From CAUPWF01 sp964367685 (GTDB lineage: Bacteria; Bacillota; Clostridia; Lachnospirales; Lachnospiraceae): a DNA stretch of 64,000 nt. Shown here one piece after another: positions 18,341-26,001 of the stretch (position 1 is its first letter; each line of letters starts with the position of its first letter). The notes under the pieces are model-generated. The model made no database searches. It was given only the letters and a program-made list of their open reading frames with translations, and was not told where the DNA came from. The stretch spans positions 87,493 through 151,492 of the forward strand of contig CAYIYM010000003.1 of NCBI GenBank assembly GCA_964367685.1, written 5' to 3'. Made by a program: the position numbers and the translations under genes.

Positions 18341-19099
18341 CTAATTATAATGCCAAAATCTTTTTCTCAAAATAGAATATGTTAGCTTCCCTGTTTTCAA
18401 ATATACATGCGCATGATTAATGATCTCATGCTCCGGGTTAAAACTTCTTTGTTCAAAACATAATAATGGTGTCATAGCATCTATTTGCAGCTTCTCACAT
18501 ATCTGCTTGGTAGGCATGATTGGCGTGATTTCTGCCAAACATCCAGTAATTGTATCCCCGCAACATTCTTGAATAAAATCAAAGAATTTCATATGTTCTA
18601 ATTTCTCAAATTGTGCTTCTCCTTTTTTTGCCACACTTCCTGCAATTCGGTCTACACAATAAATAACTGGTTCATTATCTGCATAGAAAATTCTTTCGTT
18701 TTTTAAATATCCTGTTTCATTGGATTGAAACACCTCGTCTACTTCTTCGATATATCTCACTTCCAACACTTTCGAACTTGCTGTAAATCCTTCTTGTTCG
18801 ATCATCATTTCAAATTCTGTAACAAGATCAATTCTCCCTTTTTCTTTTGCTACATGTGGATTAACAATCGTTCCCTTGCTTCGTCTTCTGCTGATATAAC
18901 CCTCTTCTTCAAGAATTACAAGTACATCTCGAAGTAAATTTCTACTAATTCCCAACTGCTGTGCTAATTCCTCTTCTTTCGGTAATTTCATTAATGTATT
19001 TTCTTGAAGTTCTTGTTTTATTAAATCTAATAATAAAAACTTGGTTTTTTGTGTCAAATTCATAGATTCAATTTTTTGATTAATCCCTATTTTTTTCAT
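18341..19099 (-). CDS. GntR/HutC-family transcriptional regulator
   Basis: This 252-residue regulator has an N-terminal GntR winged helix (about 20-85, KLPKEEELAQQLGISRNLLRDVLVILEEEGYISRRRSKGTIV pattern) and a C-terminal UTRA ligand domain (about 95-250). It is the first gene of the permease-deaminase operon and probably represses it until a purine or related ligand binds. The start has AAAGGAGG five bases upstream. A perfect inverted repeat CTAGGTGCTACCTAG lies just upstream and may be its own operator. Confidence 0.9.
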   Translation of the reverse strand: MKKIGINQKIESMNLTQKTKFLLLDLIKQELQENTLMKLPKEEELAQQLGISRNLLRDVLVILEEEGYISRRRSKGTIVNPHVAKEKGRIDLVTEFEMMIEQEGFTASSKVLEVRYIEEVDEVFQSNETGYLKNERIFYADNEPVIYCVDRIAGSVAKKGEAQFEKLEHMKFFDFIQECCGDTITGCLAEITPIMPTKQICEKLQIDAMTPLLCFEQRSFNPEHEIINHAHVYLKTGKLTYSILRKRFWHYN

Positions 19100-19115
19100 T
19101 AACCCTCCTTTAGCC

Positions 19116-19130
19116 CTAGGTGCTACCTAG
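19116..19130. promoter_or_regulatory. Inverted repeat, candidate GntR operator
   Basis: CTAGGT-GCT-ACCTAG is a perfect 15-base inverted repeat directly upstream of the ribosome site of the GntR gene. GntR/HutC proteins bind short palindromes with GT and AC in opposite arms, as here. Autoregulation is inferred. Confidence 0.5.
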
Positions 19131-19232
19131 TACTAAATCTATTTTATTAAATTTGTCTCTAGAAGTAAATAGTTTTTTTAATAAGCATCATTAACTATTC
19201 ATAACGTATTTATTATTATTACTAATAAACAT

Positions 19233-19269
19233 AAAAAAAAGTACAAACTAGAAATTATCTAATTTGTAC
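19233..19269 (-). terminator. Hairpin terminator after argF
   Basis: On the minus strand GTACAAATTAGA pairs with TCTAGTTTGTAC (one mismatch) around five bases, followed by eight T. It closes the arginine operon. Confidence 0.88.
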
Positions 19270-19295
19270 CACGCTTTCACTTCTATCCACTTATG

Positions 19296-20279
19296 TTATG
19301 CTAACGTTGCCGCTATTATAGCCTTGATTGTATGCATTCGATTCTCTGCTTCATCAAATACAACAGATTGCTCACTTTGGAATACCTCATCTGTTACTTC
19401 CATTTCAGTTACACCATATTTCTCAAAGGCATCTTTCCCCATAGTCGTATGTAAATCATGAAATGCAGGTAAGCAATGCATAAAGATTGCTTCTTCTTTA
19501 GCACTATTCATTACTTTTGCATTTACTTGGTATGGGCTTAATTCTGCTATACGTTCTTCCCATACACTTTCTGCTTCTCCCATCGACACCCACACATCGG
19601 TACATACCACATGTGCATCTGCCACGCCTTGCTCCACATCTTCGGTAAACTCTAACTTAGCCCCTGTTTCTTCTGCTATTTTCTCACAAATCTGGGTCAA
19701 TTCTGGGCCTGGAAAATATTTTTTAGGACAACATGCTGTAAAATCCATCCCCATCTTAGCACAGCCAACCATATATGAATTCCCCATGTTGTATCTCGCA
19801 TCTCCCATATACACCATTTTGAGTCCTTTCAAGGATCCAAATTTTTCTTTAATTGTCAGAAAGTCAGCTAGAATTTGTGTAGGATGAAATTCATTTGTCA
19901 ATCCATTATATACAGGTACATTTGCATGTTCTGCCAGTTCTTCCACAATTTCCTGAGCATATCCTCGATATTCAATTGCATCATACATACGTCCTAGCAC
20001 CTTCGCTGTATCAACAATACTCTCTTTTTTACCCATTTGACTTGAATTTGCATCTAAATAAGTTACATTCATTCCCAAGTCAAAGGACGCCACTTCGAAG
20101 CTACAACGAGTTCTCGTACTAGCCTTTTCAAATAGTAGAACAATATTTTTCCCTTTACAGTCTTGATGTGGAATTTTTGCATATTTTTTTGCCTTGTATT
20201 CTGCTGAGAGATCTAACAAATATTCAATTTCTTCTTGTGTTAGATCTAATAACTTCAAAAAACTCTTATTCTTTAACAT
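19296..20279 (-). CDS. argF: Ornithine carbamoyltransferase
   Basis: This 327-residue enzyme joins ornithine and carbamoyl phosphate to give citrulline. Family motifs are present: the carbamoyl-phosphate loop EKASTRTRCSFE (about 52-63), GRMYDAIEYRG, GLTNEFHPTQILAD near residue 130 and the ornithine site MHCLPAFHD (about 270). The length fits the family. It is the last gene of argGCJBDF, after argD by 9 bp, which marks it as the anabolic ArgF rather than catabolic ArcB. The ATG has AAGGAGG upstream. Confidence 0.96.
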   Translation of the reverse strand: MLKNKSFLKLLDLTQEEIEYLLDLSAEYKAKKYAKIPHQDCKGKNIVLLFEKASTRTRCSFEVASFDLGMNVTYLDANSSQMGKKESIVDTAKVLGRMYDAIEYRGYAQEIVEELAEHANVPVYNGLTNEFHPTQILADFLTIKEKFGSLKGLKMVYMGDARYNMGNSYMVGCAKMGMDFTACCPKKYFPGPELTQICEKIAEETGAKLEFTEDVEQGVADAHVVCTDVWVSMGEAESVWEERIAELSPYQVNAKVMNSAKEEAIFMHCLPAFHDLHTTMGKDAFEKYGVTEMEVTDEVFQSEQSVVFDEAENRMHTIKAIIAATLA

Positions 20280-20288
20280 AATTCCTCC

Positions 20289-21455
20289 TTATTTGGCGCA
20301 TACAGATTTGATGATTTCAATAGCCTTTTCAAGTTCATTTTGCTGAATATTTAATGGTGGTAATAACCTTAATTTATGTTTCGCTTTAATAAGCAATACC
20401 CCTTGCTCCATACATTCTGTTATTATTTCCGTCGGATCACGATCAACATCAATCCCTATCATTAGCCCCATTCCGGATACTGATTTAATTCCTTTTGCAT
20501 TAGAAAGACGACTGCGGATAAAGGAAGCTTTAGAATCTACTTTTTGTAGAAAAGCTTCGTCTAATCTTGATAAAACGCTAATGGCACCCGCGCAAGCAAT
20601 TGGGTTCCCTCCAAATGTCGATCCATGTACTCCCGCCGATAGAGTTTCTTTTGTTTTTTCTCCAAACAAAGTTGCCCCTAGGGGTAAACCACCAGCCAGC
20701 CCTTTTGCTGTCGAGACAATATCTGGCTCAATTCCGTAATTCATATAGGCAAATAATTTACCGGTTCTTCCATTTCCAGTCTGAATTTCATCAATCACGA
20801 AAAGAATATCTTGTTCCTTAGCAATGTTTGCAATTTCATCCACAAATGCTCTATCAAGGCACATGACTCCACCTTCTCCTTGAATAAGCTCAATCATAAT
20901 GGCTGCAACCTTATGCTCCCCAACCGCATCCTTTAATCCAACAATATCATTAGGCTCCACGTATATAAAACCTTCCGTTAGAGGTTGAAATTCCTCATGA
21001 AACACATCTTGCCCTGTCGCTGCTAATGTGGTAATTGTTCTCCCATGAAAGCTGTTTTTTAATGTAATAATTTTATAATAGTCTGCACCTTTTTTATCTG
21101 CCGCATACTTTCTAGCAGCCTTAATTGCACACTCATTACTTTCCGCACCTGAATTAGAAAAGAACACTTTCTTCATTCCTGTGTTAGTACATAACATTTC
21201 CGCTAATTCCACACAGGGTTCTGTAAAATATAAATTGGATGTATGCTGTACCTTGTTTAATTGTTCAATTACTGCTTCTTTCCACACATCATCCGAAAAT
21301 CCGAAGGTATTTACCGCTATTCCTGACGATAAATCAATATATTCTTTTCCCTCTTCATCATAGCACAAGGCCCCTTTCCCCTTGACAATTGCCAAATCGA
21401 AACGGGCATATGTGTTAGAAACATACTGAGCATCTAATCGTTTTAAATCTCCCAT
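20289..21455 (-). CDS. argD: Acetylornithine aminotransferase
   Basis: This 388-residue PLP enzyme transfers an amino group from glutamate to N-acetylglutamate semialdehyde. Motifs seen are NTFGFSDD near the N-terminus, SNSGAESNECAIKAARKYA near residue 98, the PLP-aspartate region LFVIDEIQTGNGRTG, and the Schiff-base lysine in STAKGLAGGLPLGA. The length is normal for ArgD (about 390). It lies between argB and argF in the same operon with an AGGAGG site. Confidence 0.95.
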   Translation of the reverse strand: MGDLKRLDAQYVSNTYARFDLAIVKGKGALCYDEEGKEYIDLSSGIAVNTFGFSDDVWKEAVIEQLNKVQHTSNLYFTEPCVELAEMLCTNTGMKKVFFSNSGAESNECAIKAARKYAADKKGADYYKIITLKNSFHGRTITTLAATGQDVFHEEFQPLTEGFIYVEPNDIVGLKDAVGEHKVAAIMIELIQGEGGVMCLDRAFVDEIANIAKEQDILFVIDEIQTGNGRTGKLFAYMNYGIEPDIVSTAKGLAGGLPLGATLFGEKTKETLSAGVHGSTFGGNPIACAGAISVLSRLDEAFLQKVDSKASFIRSRLSNAKGIKSVSGMGLMIGIDVDRDPTEIITECMEQGVLLIKAKHKLRLLPPLNIQQNELEKAIEIIKSVCAK

Positions 21456-21493
21456 GATTGTTCCTCCTATTTTATTCCATGTACTTTCAGAGC

Positions 21494-22348
21494 CTATTTC
21501 AGCATCATAGTTCCTGCGCCTTCGTCTGTTAGTATCTCAATCAACAATGAATGCGGAATACGACCGTCCATAATTACTACCTTCTCTACTCCTTTTTCTA
21601 TTGCTTCTGTACAACATTCCACTTTTGGAATCATACCTCCATTGATAGTGCCTGCGGCAATCATATTATTTGCTTCTGCTACGGTTATCTCTGAAATCAA
21701 GGTACTCGGATCATCTTTATCTGTGAGAATTCCGGCTATGTCTGTCATCAACATCAAATTTTCAGCATTTAACGCCCCCGCTATAAATGCTGCTGCAGTA
21801 TCTGCATTGATATTGTATGTATTTCCTTTTTCATCACATCCTATTGTGGAAACGACTGGAATATATCCGTTATCTAACAAACTGATAATCGGCTCTATAT
21901 TCACTGACTCTATGGTCCCCACAAATCCTAACTCCTTCTCTTTTTGACTTGCAACGATCATTTTTCCATCTACACCAGAAATTCCCATTGCCTTTCCGCC
22001 CTTGCTTTGAATTAGATTTACTAGAGATTTATTCACTTTACCAGATAATACCATCTGTGTTATTTCCATGGTTTCTGCATCTGTTACACGTAATCCATTT
22101 ACAAATGTGCTCTCTTTTCCAAGCTTTGTAAGCATACCAGTAATTTCTGGCCCACCGCCATGTAACATCACCACTTTAACTCCAACAAGTGAAAGTAGAA
22201 TAATATCCTCCATCACTTGCTGTTTCAAAGATTCATTAATCATCGCATTACCGCCATATTTAATTACGACTACCTTATTGTAATACTTCTGAATATAAGG
22301 AAGTGCCTGCGTAAGCACTTCTGCTCGTTCAAAATTCTTAATCGTCAT
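21494..22348 (-). CDS. argB: Acetylglutamate kinase
   Basis: This 284-residue amino-acid kinase phosphorylates N-acetylglutamate. It shows VVIKYGGNAM (about 26-35), VVMLHGGGPEI (about 58-68), INADTAAAFIAGAL and the C-terminal RIPHSLLIEILTDEGAGTM. The N-terminal helix KNFERAEVLTQALPYIQKY is typical of hexameric, arginine-inhibited ArgB proteins, so feedback inhibition is likely. It lies 9 bp after argJ. Confidence 0.96.
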   Translation of the reverse strand: MTIKNFERAEVLTQALPYIQKYYNKVVVIKYGGNAMINESLKQQVMEDIILLSLVGVKVVMLHGGGPEITGMLTKLGKESTFVNGLRVTDAETMEITQMVLSGKVNKSLVNLIQSKGGKAMGISGVDGKMIVASQKEKELGFVGTIESVNIEPIISLLDNGYIPVVSTIGCDEKGNTYNINADTAAAFIAGALNAENLMLMTDIAGILTDKDDPSTLISEITVAEANNMIAAGTINGGMIPKVECCTEAIEKGVEKVVIMDGRIPHSLLIEILTDEGAGTMMLK

Positions 22349-22357
22349 TCCTGCCTC

Positions 22358-23572
22358 CTACGAACGGTAATCTCCATTAATTTTCACATAGTCATAAGTC
22401 AAATCACATCCCCATGCAAGTGCACATCCATCTCCATCATTTAAATCAATCAAAATCTCTATTTCTTTTTCAGATAACACTTCTTTTGCAACTTCTTCTG
22501 AGAACACAATACCCATTCCATTTTCGCAAACAGTAAGAGCACCTGCCTTCGATGAAAATCCTACTTTTATTTTTGTAACATCTACCTCTGCCTTGCTATA
22601 TCCAATTGCACATAAGATACGCCCCCAATTCGCATCAGATCCAAAGATTGCTGTTTTTACTAACGATGAGCAGATTACACTTTTGGCAACCTGTTTTGCA
22701 ATCTCTTCCGTTGGTCCATTGGTAACTGCACATTCAATCACTTTTGTAGCGCCTTCTCCGTCTCCTGCAACAGCTTTACAAAGGAACATGGTAATAGAGT
22801 TGAGTGCCTTCATAAATACTTCAAATTCTGCTCCATCTTCTACAATTTCATTATTTCCCGCAAGTCCATTTGCAAGTATTGATATCATATCGTTTGTTGA
22901 AGTATCTCCGTCCACACTCATCATGTTAAATGTACTTTGTACATCATTTGATAAAGCCTTTTGTAGCATTTTAGATGAAATAGCACAGTCTGTCGTAATA
23001 AAGCATAGCATAGTCGCCATATCTGGATGAATCATTCCAGAACCCTTGGCAATTCCACCGATTTTACACAAGGTTCCACCGATTTCAAATTCTACTGCCA
23101 ATTCCTTTGTCGTTGTATCTGTAGTTAAAATGGCTTCTGCTGCCATATGTCCACCCTCACTAGATAATGCAGAAACAACCTTCGGTACTCCTGTTTGAAA
23201 TGGCTCAATATCTAAGTCTAATCCAATAATACCTGTCGATGCAATCAGAACATCATCACTTGATATTTCAAGTTCTTCTCCTACAAATCCACAGGTTTTT
23301 GTTGCTATTTCCACTCCATTTGTTGTACATGTGTTGGCATTTCCACTATTACACACAATGGCTTGAGCCTTTCCATTTTTACTGTGCTCTTTTGTAACTA
23401 CAATAGGTGCACCTTTTACTAGATTTGTTGTATATACTGATGCTGTATTTGCCAAGACTTCACTATAAATTAATGCCATATCCAAGCGTTCTTTATTTTT
23501 TCTTATTCCTGCATGTACTCCACCTGCTTTAAATCCTTGTGGTGCACAGACTGATCCTTCAATTATTTTCAT
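22358..23572 (-). CDS. argJ: Bifunctional glutamate N-acetyltransferase / ornithine acetyltransferase
   Basis: This 404-residue protein recycles the acetyl group from N-acetylornithine to glutamate. Features are the N-terminal APQGFKAGGVHAGIRK, the self-cleavage and nucleophile region GSGMIHPDMATMLCF (Thr of MATML, about residue 187-189), and the C-terminal end GCDLTYDYVKINGDYRS. The start overlaps the argC stop by four bases (ATGA). The presence of ArgJ and the absence of argE in the window imply the cyclic acetyl-recycling pathway. Confidence 0.96.
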   Translation of the reverse strand: MKIIEGSVCAPQGFKAGGVHAGIRKNKERLDMALIYSEVLANTASVYTTNLVKGAPIVVTKEHSKNGKAQAIVCNSGNANTCTTNGVEIATKTCGFVGEELEISSDDVLIASTGIIGLDLDIEPFQTGVPKVVSALSSEGGHMAAEAILTTDTTTKELAVEFEIGGTLCKIGGIAKGSGMIHPDMATMLCFITTDCAISSKMLQKALSNDVQSTFNMMSVDGDTSTNDMISILANGLAGNNEIVEDGAEFEVFMKALNSITMFLCKAVAGDGEGATKVIECAVTNGPTEEIAKQVAKSVICSSLVKTAIFGSDANWGRILCAIGYSKAEVDVTKIKVGFSSKAGALTVCENGMGIVFSEEVAKEVLSEKEIEILIDLNDGDGCALAWGCDLTYDYVKINGDYRS

Positions 23573-24540
23573 ATTCCAAACTCCCTTATATTTAATGATC
23601 TTGTTTGTTCTACTCCTAATACCATATTCAATGCTTCCACGGCTGCTCCTGAAGCACCTTTACCAAGATTATCATAAAGCGCTGTCAGAACAAATCTATC
23701 CTCGTTCCCATGAATAGTAATTAGCATATTATCATATCCCGACATTTTATCAGCACTTAAAAATCCACCATCATCTAGATTCTCAACATATTGAACCAAC
23801 TCCGAATGATATTGCTTTTGATACACTTTCTTCACATCTTCTAAAGTATACCCTTCACACAGCTGTTCTTTATATAGTCCAATTGTAAGTAACATTCCAC
23901 TATAAAATGGTGCCACAATCGGCTCTAAAATCGGTGTAACTACAAGCCCTGTAATAGCTTGTATCTCTTTTAAATGCTTATGGGTTTGTCCGAGTGCATA
24001 ATGTCGCGGTGCCTGATATTTCTGACATCCTCTTACTTGATTCGTTTCGCTAGAATCTCCTTCATAATCATGAATCATTTCTTTTCCACCACCACTATAT
24101 CCTGTAATTGAAATTCCAGAAAGTGGAAGATTCTTAGGAATGATTCCTTGATCTATCAAAGGTTTTATGAGTGCTATATATCCACTGGCATGACAACCTG
24201 GAACTGCAATTCTCTTCCCTTCGGATAATTTTTTCTCTTGAGACTCTTCTACTTGCGAGAATCCATATATCCAATCTTTATTGGTACGATGTGCAGTCGA
24301 TGCATCGATAATGACGGTATTCTCATTTTCTACGAGGGATACAGCCTCTATAGCCGCTACATCTGGTAAACACAATATCGTTACATCTGATTCATTAATT
24401 ATTTTCTTTCTAGATTCTAGGTTCTTACGCTCCTCCTCTGAAAGTGTCAACAATATAATGTCTTCTCTATCTGCTAATCTCTCGAATATTCTTAAACCAG
24501 TTGTTCCAACTTTTCCATCAATAAATATTTTTTTAGCCAT
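23569..24540 (-). CDS. argC: N-acetyl-gamma-glutamyl-phosphate reductase (type 2, short form)
   Basis: This 323-residue NADPH-dependent reductase makes N-acetylglutamate semialdehyde. It opens with KKIFIDGKVGTTGLRIFERL, a nucleotide loop typical of the short AGPR type 2, and carries the active-site Cys in AVPGCHASGYIALIKPL (about 118-134) and the catalytic His segment QTHKHLKEIQ. The length (323) is below the common type 1 form (about 345). It follows argG with 32 bp between and overlaps argJ. Confidence 0.94.
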   Translation of the reverse strand: MAKKIFIDGKVGTTGLRIFERLADREDIILLTLSEEERKNLESRKKIINESDVTILCLPDVAAIEAVSLVENENTVIIDASTAHRTNKDWIYGFSQVEESQEKKLSEGKRIAVPGCHASGYIALIKPLIDQGIIPKNLPLSGISITGYSGGGKEMIHDYEGDSSETNQVRGCQKYQAPRHYALGQTHKHLKEIQAITGLVVTPILEPIVAPFYSGMLLTIGLYKEQLCEGYTLEDVKKVYQKQYHSELVQYVENLDDGGFLSADKMSGYDNMLITIHGNEDRFVLTALYDNLGKGASGAAVEALNMVLGVEQTRSLNIREFGI

Positions 24541-24572
24541 GGGTTCCTCCGACTGCCTCTTTCTATTTCCGC

Positions 24573-25796
24573 TTAGATATTATTTTTCTTCTTCATTTTC
24601 GCACCAATTGTTACTGGCAACGAGAATAAATTGATGAATCCTTGTGCGTCTGTTTGATCATATACTTCTTCTTCCTCAAATGTTGCAATATCTTCATCAT
24701 ATAATGAATAAGGAGAAGTCACTCCTGCATTAATCATGTTTCCTTTATATAACTTTAATGTTACATCACCAGTCATAGTTTTCTGTGTTTCTTTTACAAA
24801 TGCCAAAATTGCATCTGTTAGTGGTGTATACCACTGTCCATTATAAGTAAGCTCTGCTAATTTATGAGCTACTAATTGCTTGTAGTGAGTTGTAGCCTTA
24901 TCTAAGCACAGTGTTTCTAACACATTATGTGCTTTGTATAGAATTGCTCCTCCTGGAGTTTCATATACACCACGGCATTTCATTCCAACCAAGCGGTTTT
25001 CTACAATATCTAATAATCCAATAGCATTTTCTCCACCAACTTTATTTAAAGCTGTTACAAGTGTCACTGCATCCATTTCAACACCATCCACTGCTGTTGG
25101 AACACCTTGCTCAAAGTGAACTGTTACATAGGTTGGCTTATCAGGTGCCTGTTCTGGAGATACACTCATTTCCAAGAATCCTTCTTTGTTGTATAAAGGC
25201 TCATTCATTGGATCTTCAAGGTCCATCCCTTCGTGTGATAAATGCCAAATATTCTTGTCTTTTGAATAATTTGTTTCACGATTAATCTTTAATGGTATAT
25301 CATGTGCTTCTGCGTATGCAATTTCTTCTTCACGAGATTTGATATCCCACTCACGCCATGGCGCTATAATTGTTAATTCTGGAGCAAATGCTTTGATAGC
25401 CATTTCAAAACGTACTTGGTCATTTCCTTTTCCTGTACATCCATGACAAATTGCATCTGCACCCTCTTCTAGTGCAATTTCTGCAATACGCTTTGCAATT
25501 GGTGGACGAGCAAGTGCTGTCCCTAATAGATAATTCTCATATAATGCGCCCGCTTGCACACATGGGAATACATAATCTGTCAGAAATTCTTCTGTCAAAT
25601 CTTCAATATATAATTTAGAAGCCCCTGTTTTAATTGCTTTTTCTTCTAATCCATCTAACTCCGTTCCCTGACCTACATCGCCTGATACTGCGATTACTTC
25701 TGGATTGTCATAATTTTCTTTCAACCAAGGTATAATTACTGAAGTGTCTAATCCACCTGAATATGCTAATACTACTTTTTTAATCTTTTTGCTCAT
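24573..25796 (-). CDS. argG: Argininosuccinate synthase
   Basis: This 407-residue enzyme condenses citrulline and aspartate with ATP. Motifs are the PP-loop VVLAYSGGLDTSVIIPWL (about 7-24), GDVGQGTELDGLE, HGCTGKGNDQVRFE near 115 and the nucleotide/aspartate segment REWDIKSREEEIAYA. The frame is open for ten more codons, but AAGGAG seven bases before the Met at 25796 fixes this start. It is the first gene of the operon. argH and carAB are not in the window. Confidence 0.97.
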   Translation of the reverse strand: MSKKIKKVVLAYSGGLDTSVIIPWLKENYDNPEVIAVSGDVGQGTELDGLEEKAIKTGASKLYIEDLTEEFLTDYVFPCVQAGALYENYLLGTALARPPIAKRIAEIALEEGADAICHGCTGKGNDQVRFEMAIKAFAPELTIIAPWREWDIKSREEEIAYAEAHDIPLKINRETNYSKDKNIWHLSHEGMDLEDPMNEPLYNKEGFLEMSVSPEQAPDKPTYVTVHFEQGVPTAVDGVEMDAVTLVTALNKVGGENAIGLLDIVENRLVGMKCRGVYETPGGAILYKAHNVLETLCLDKATTHYKQLVAHKLAELTYNGQWYTPLTDAILAFVKETQKTMTGDVTLKLYKGNMINAGVTSPYSLYDEDIATFEEEEVYDQTDAQGFINLFSLPVTIGAKMKKKNNI

Positions 25797-25836
25797 TTCC
25801 ATTCTCCTTAAAAATCTAGTTTTCATTGATGAATAG

Positions 25837-25865
25837 ATATTACACCTTTATGCATAATTATGCAA
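25837..25865 (-). promoter_or_regulatory. arg operon promoter
   Basis: On the minus strand TTGCAT (25860-25865), a 17-base spacer and TAATAT (25837-25842) form a good sigma-A promoter 41 bases before the argG start. The perfect palindrome TGCATAATTATGCA overlaps the -35 box. Confidence 0.7.
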
Positions 25866-25937
25866 TACTTTTTTTCAAATTTTTCTATTTTATGCATTTT
25901 ATCTTCATTTTTTCTCCATTATATAATATTTATGCAT
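25847..25937. promoter_or_regulatory. Cluster of ArgR-type ARG boxes
   Basis: TTTATGCAT occurs three times on the plus strand, at 25847-25855, 25889-25897 and 25929-25937, with steps of 42 and 40 bases (about four helical turns). The first extends into the 14-base palindrome TGCATAATTATGCA (25851-25864) that overlaps the promoter -35. AT-rich palindromes of this type are the known binding sites of the hexameric arginine repressor ArgR. Repression in the presence of arginine is inferred. Confidence 0.65.
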
Positions 25938-25955
25938 CTCTTTCTCCTCTATAAA

Positions 25956-25992
25956 CAAAAAAATTAGACTGTCAATATTAATTGACAGCCTA
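25956..25992 (-). terminator. Hairpin terminator after the mutS2-like gene
   Basis: On the minus strand TTAGGCTGTCAAT pairs with ATTGACAGTCTAA, followed by a T run. It begins 10 bases after the stop at 26002 and insulates the arg promoter from upstream transcription. Confidence 0.85.
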
Positions 25993-26001
25993 AACTGATT
26001 T

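Noticed and set aside
25847..25937. TTTATGCAT motifs as a CRISPR-like or satellite array
   Set aside because: Only three short copies with long unequal intervals; they lie at a promoter and fit an arginine repressor site.
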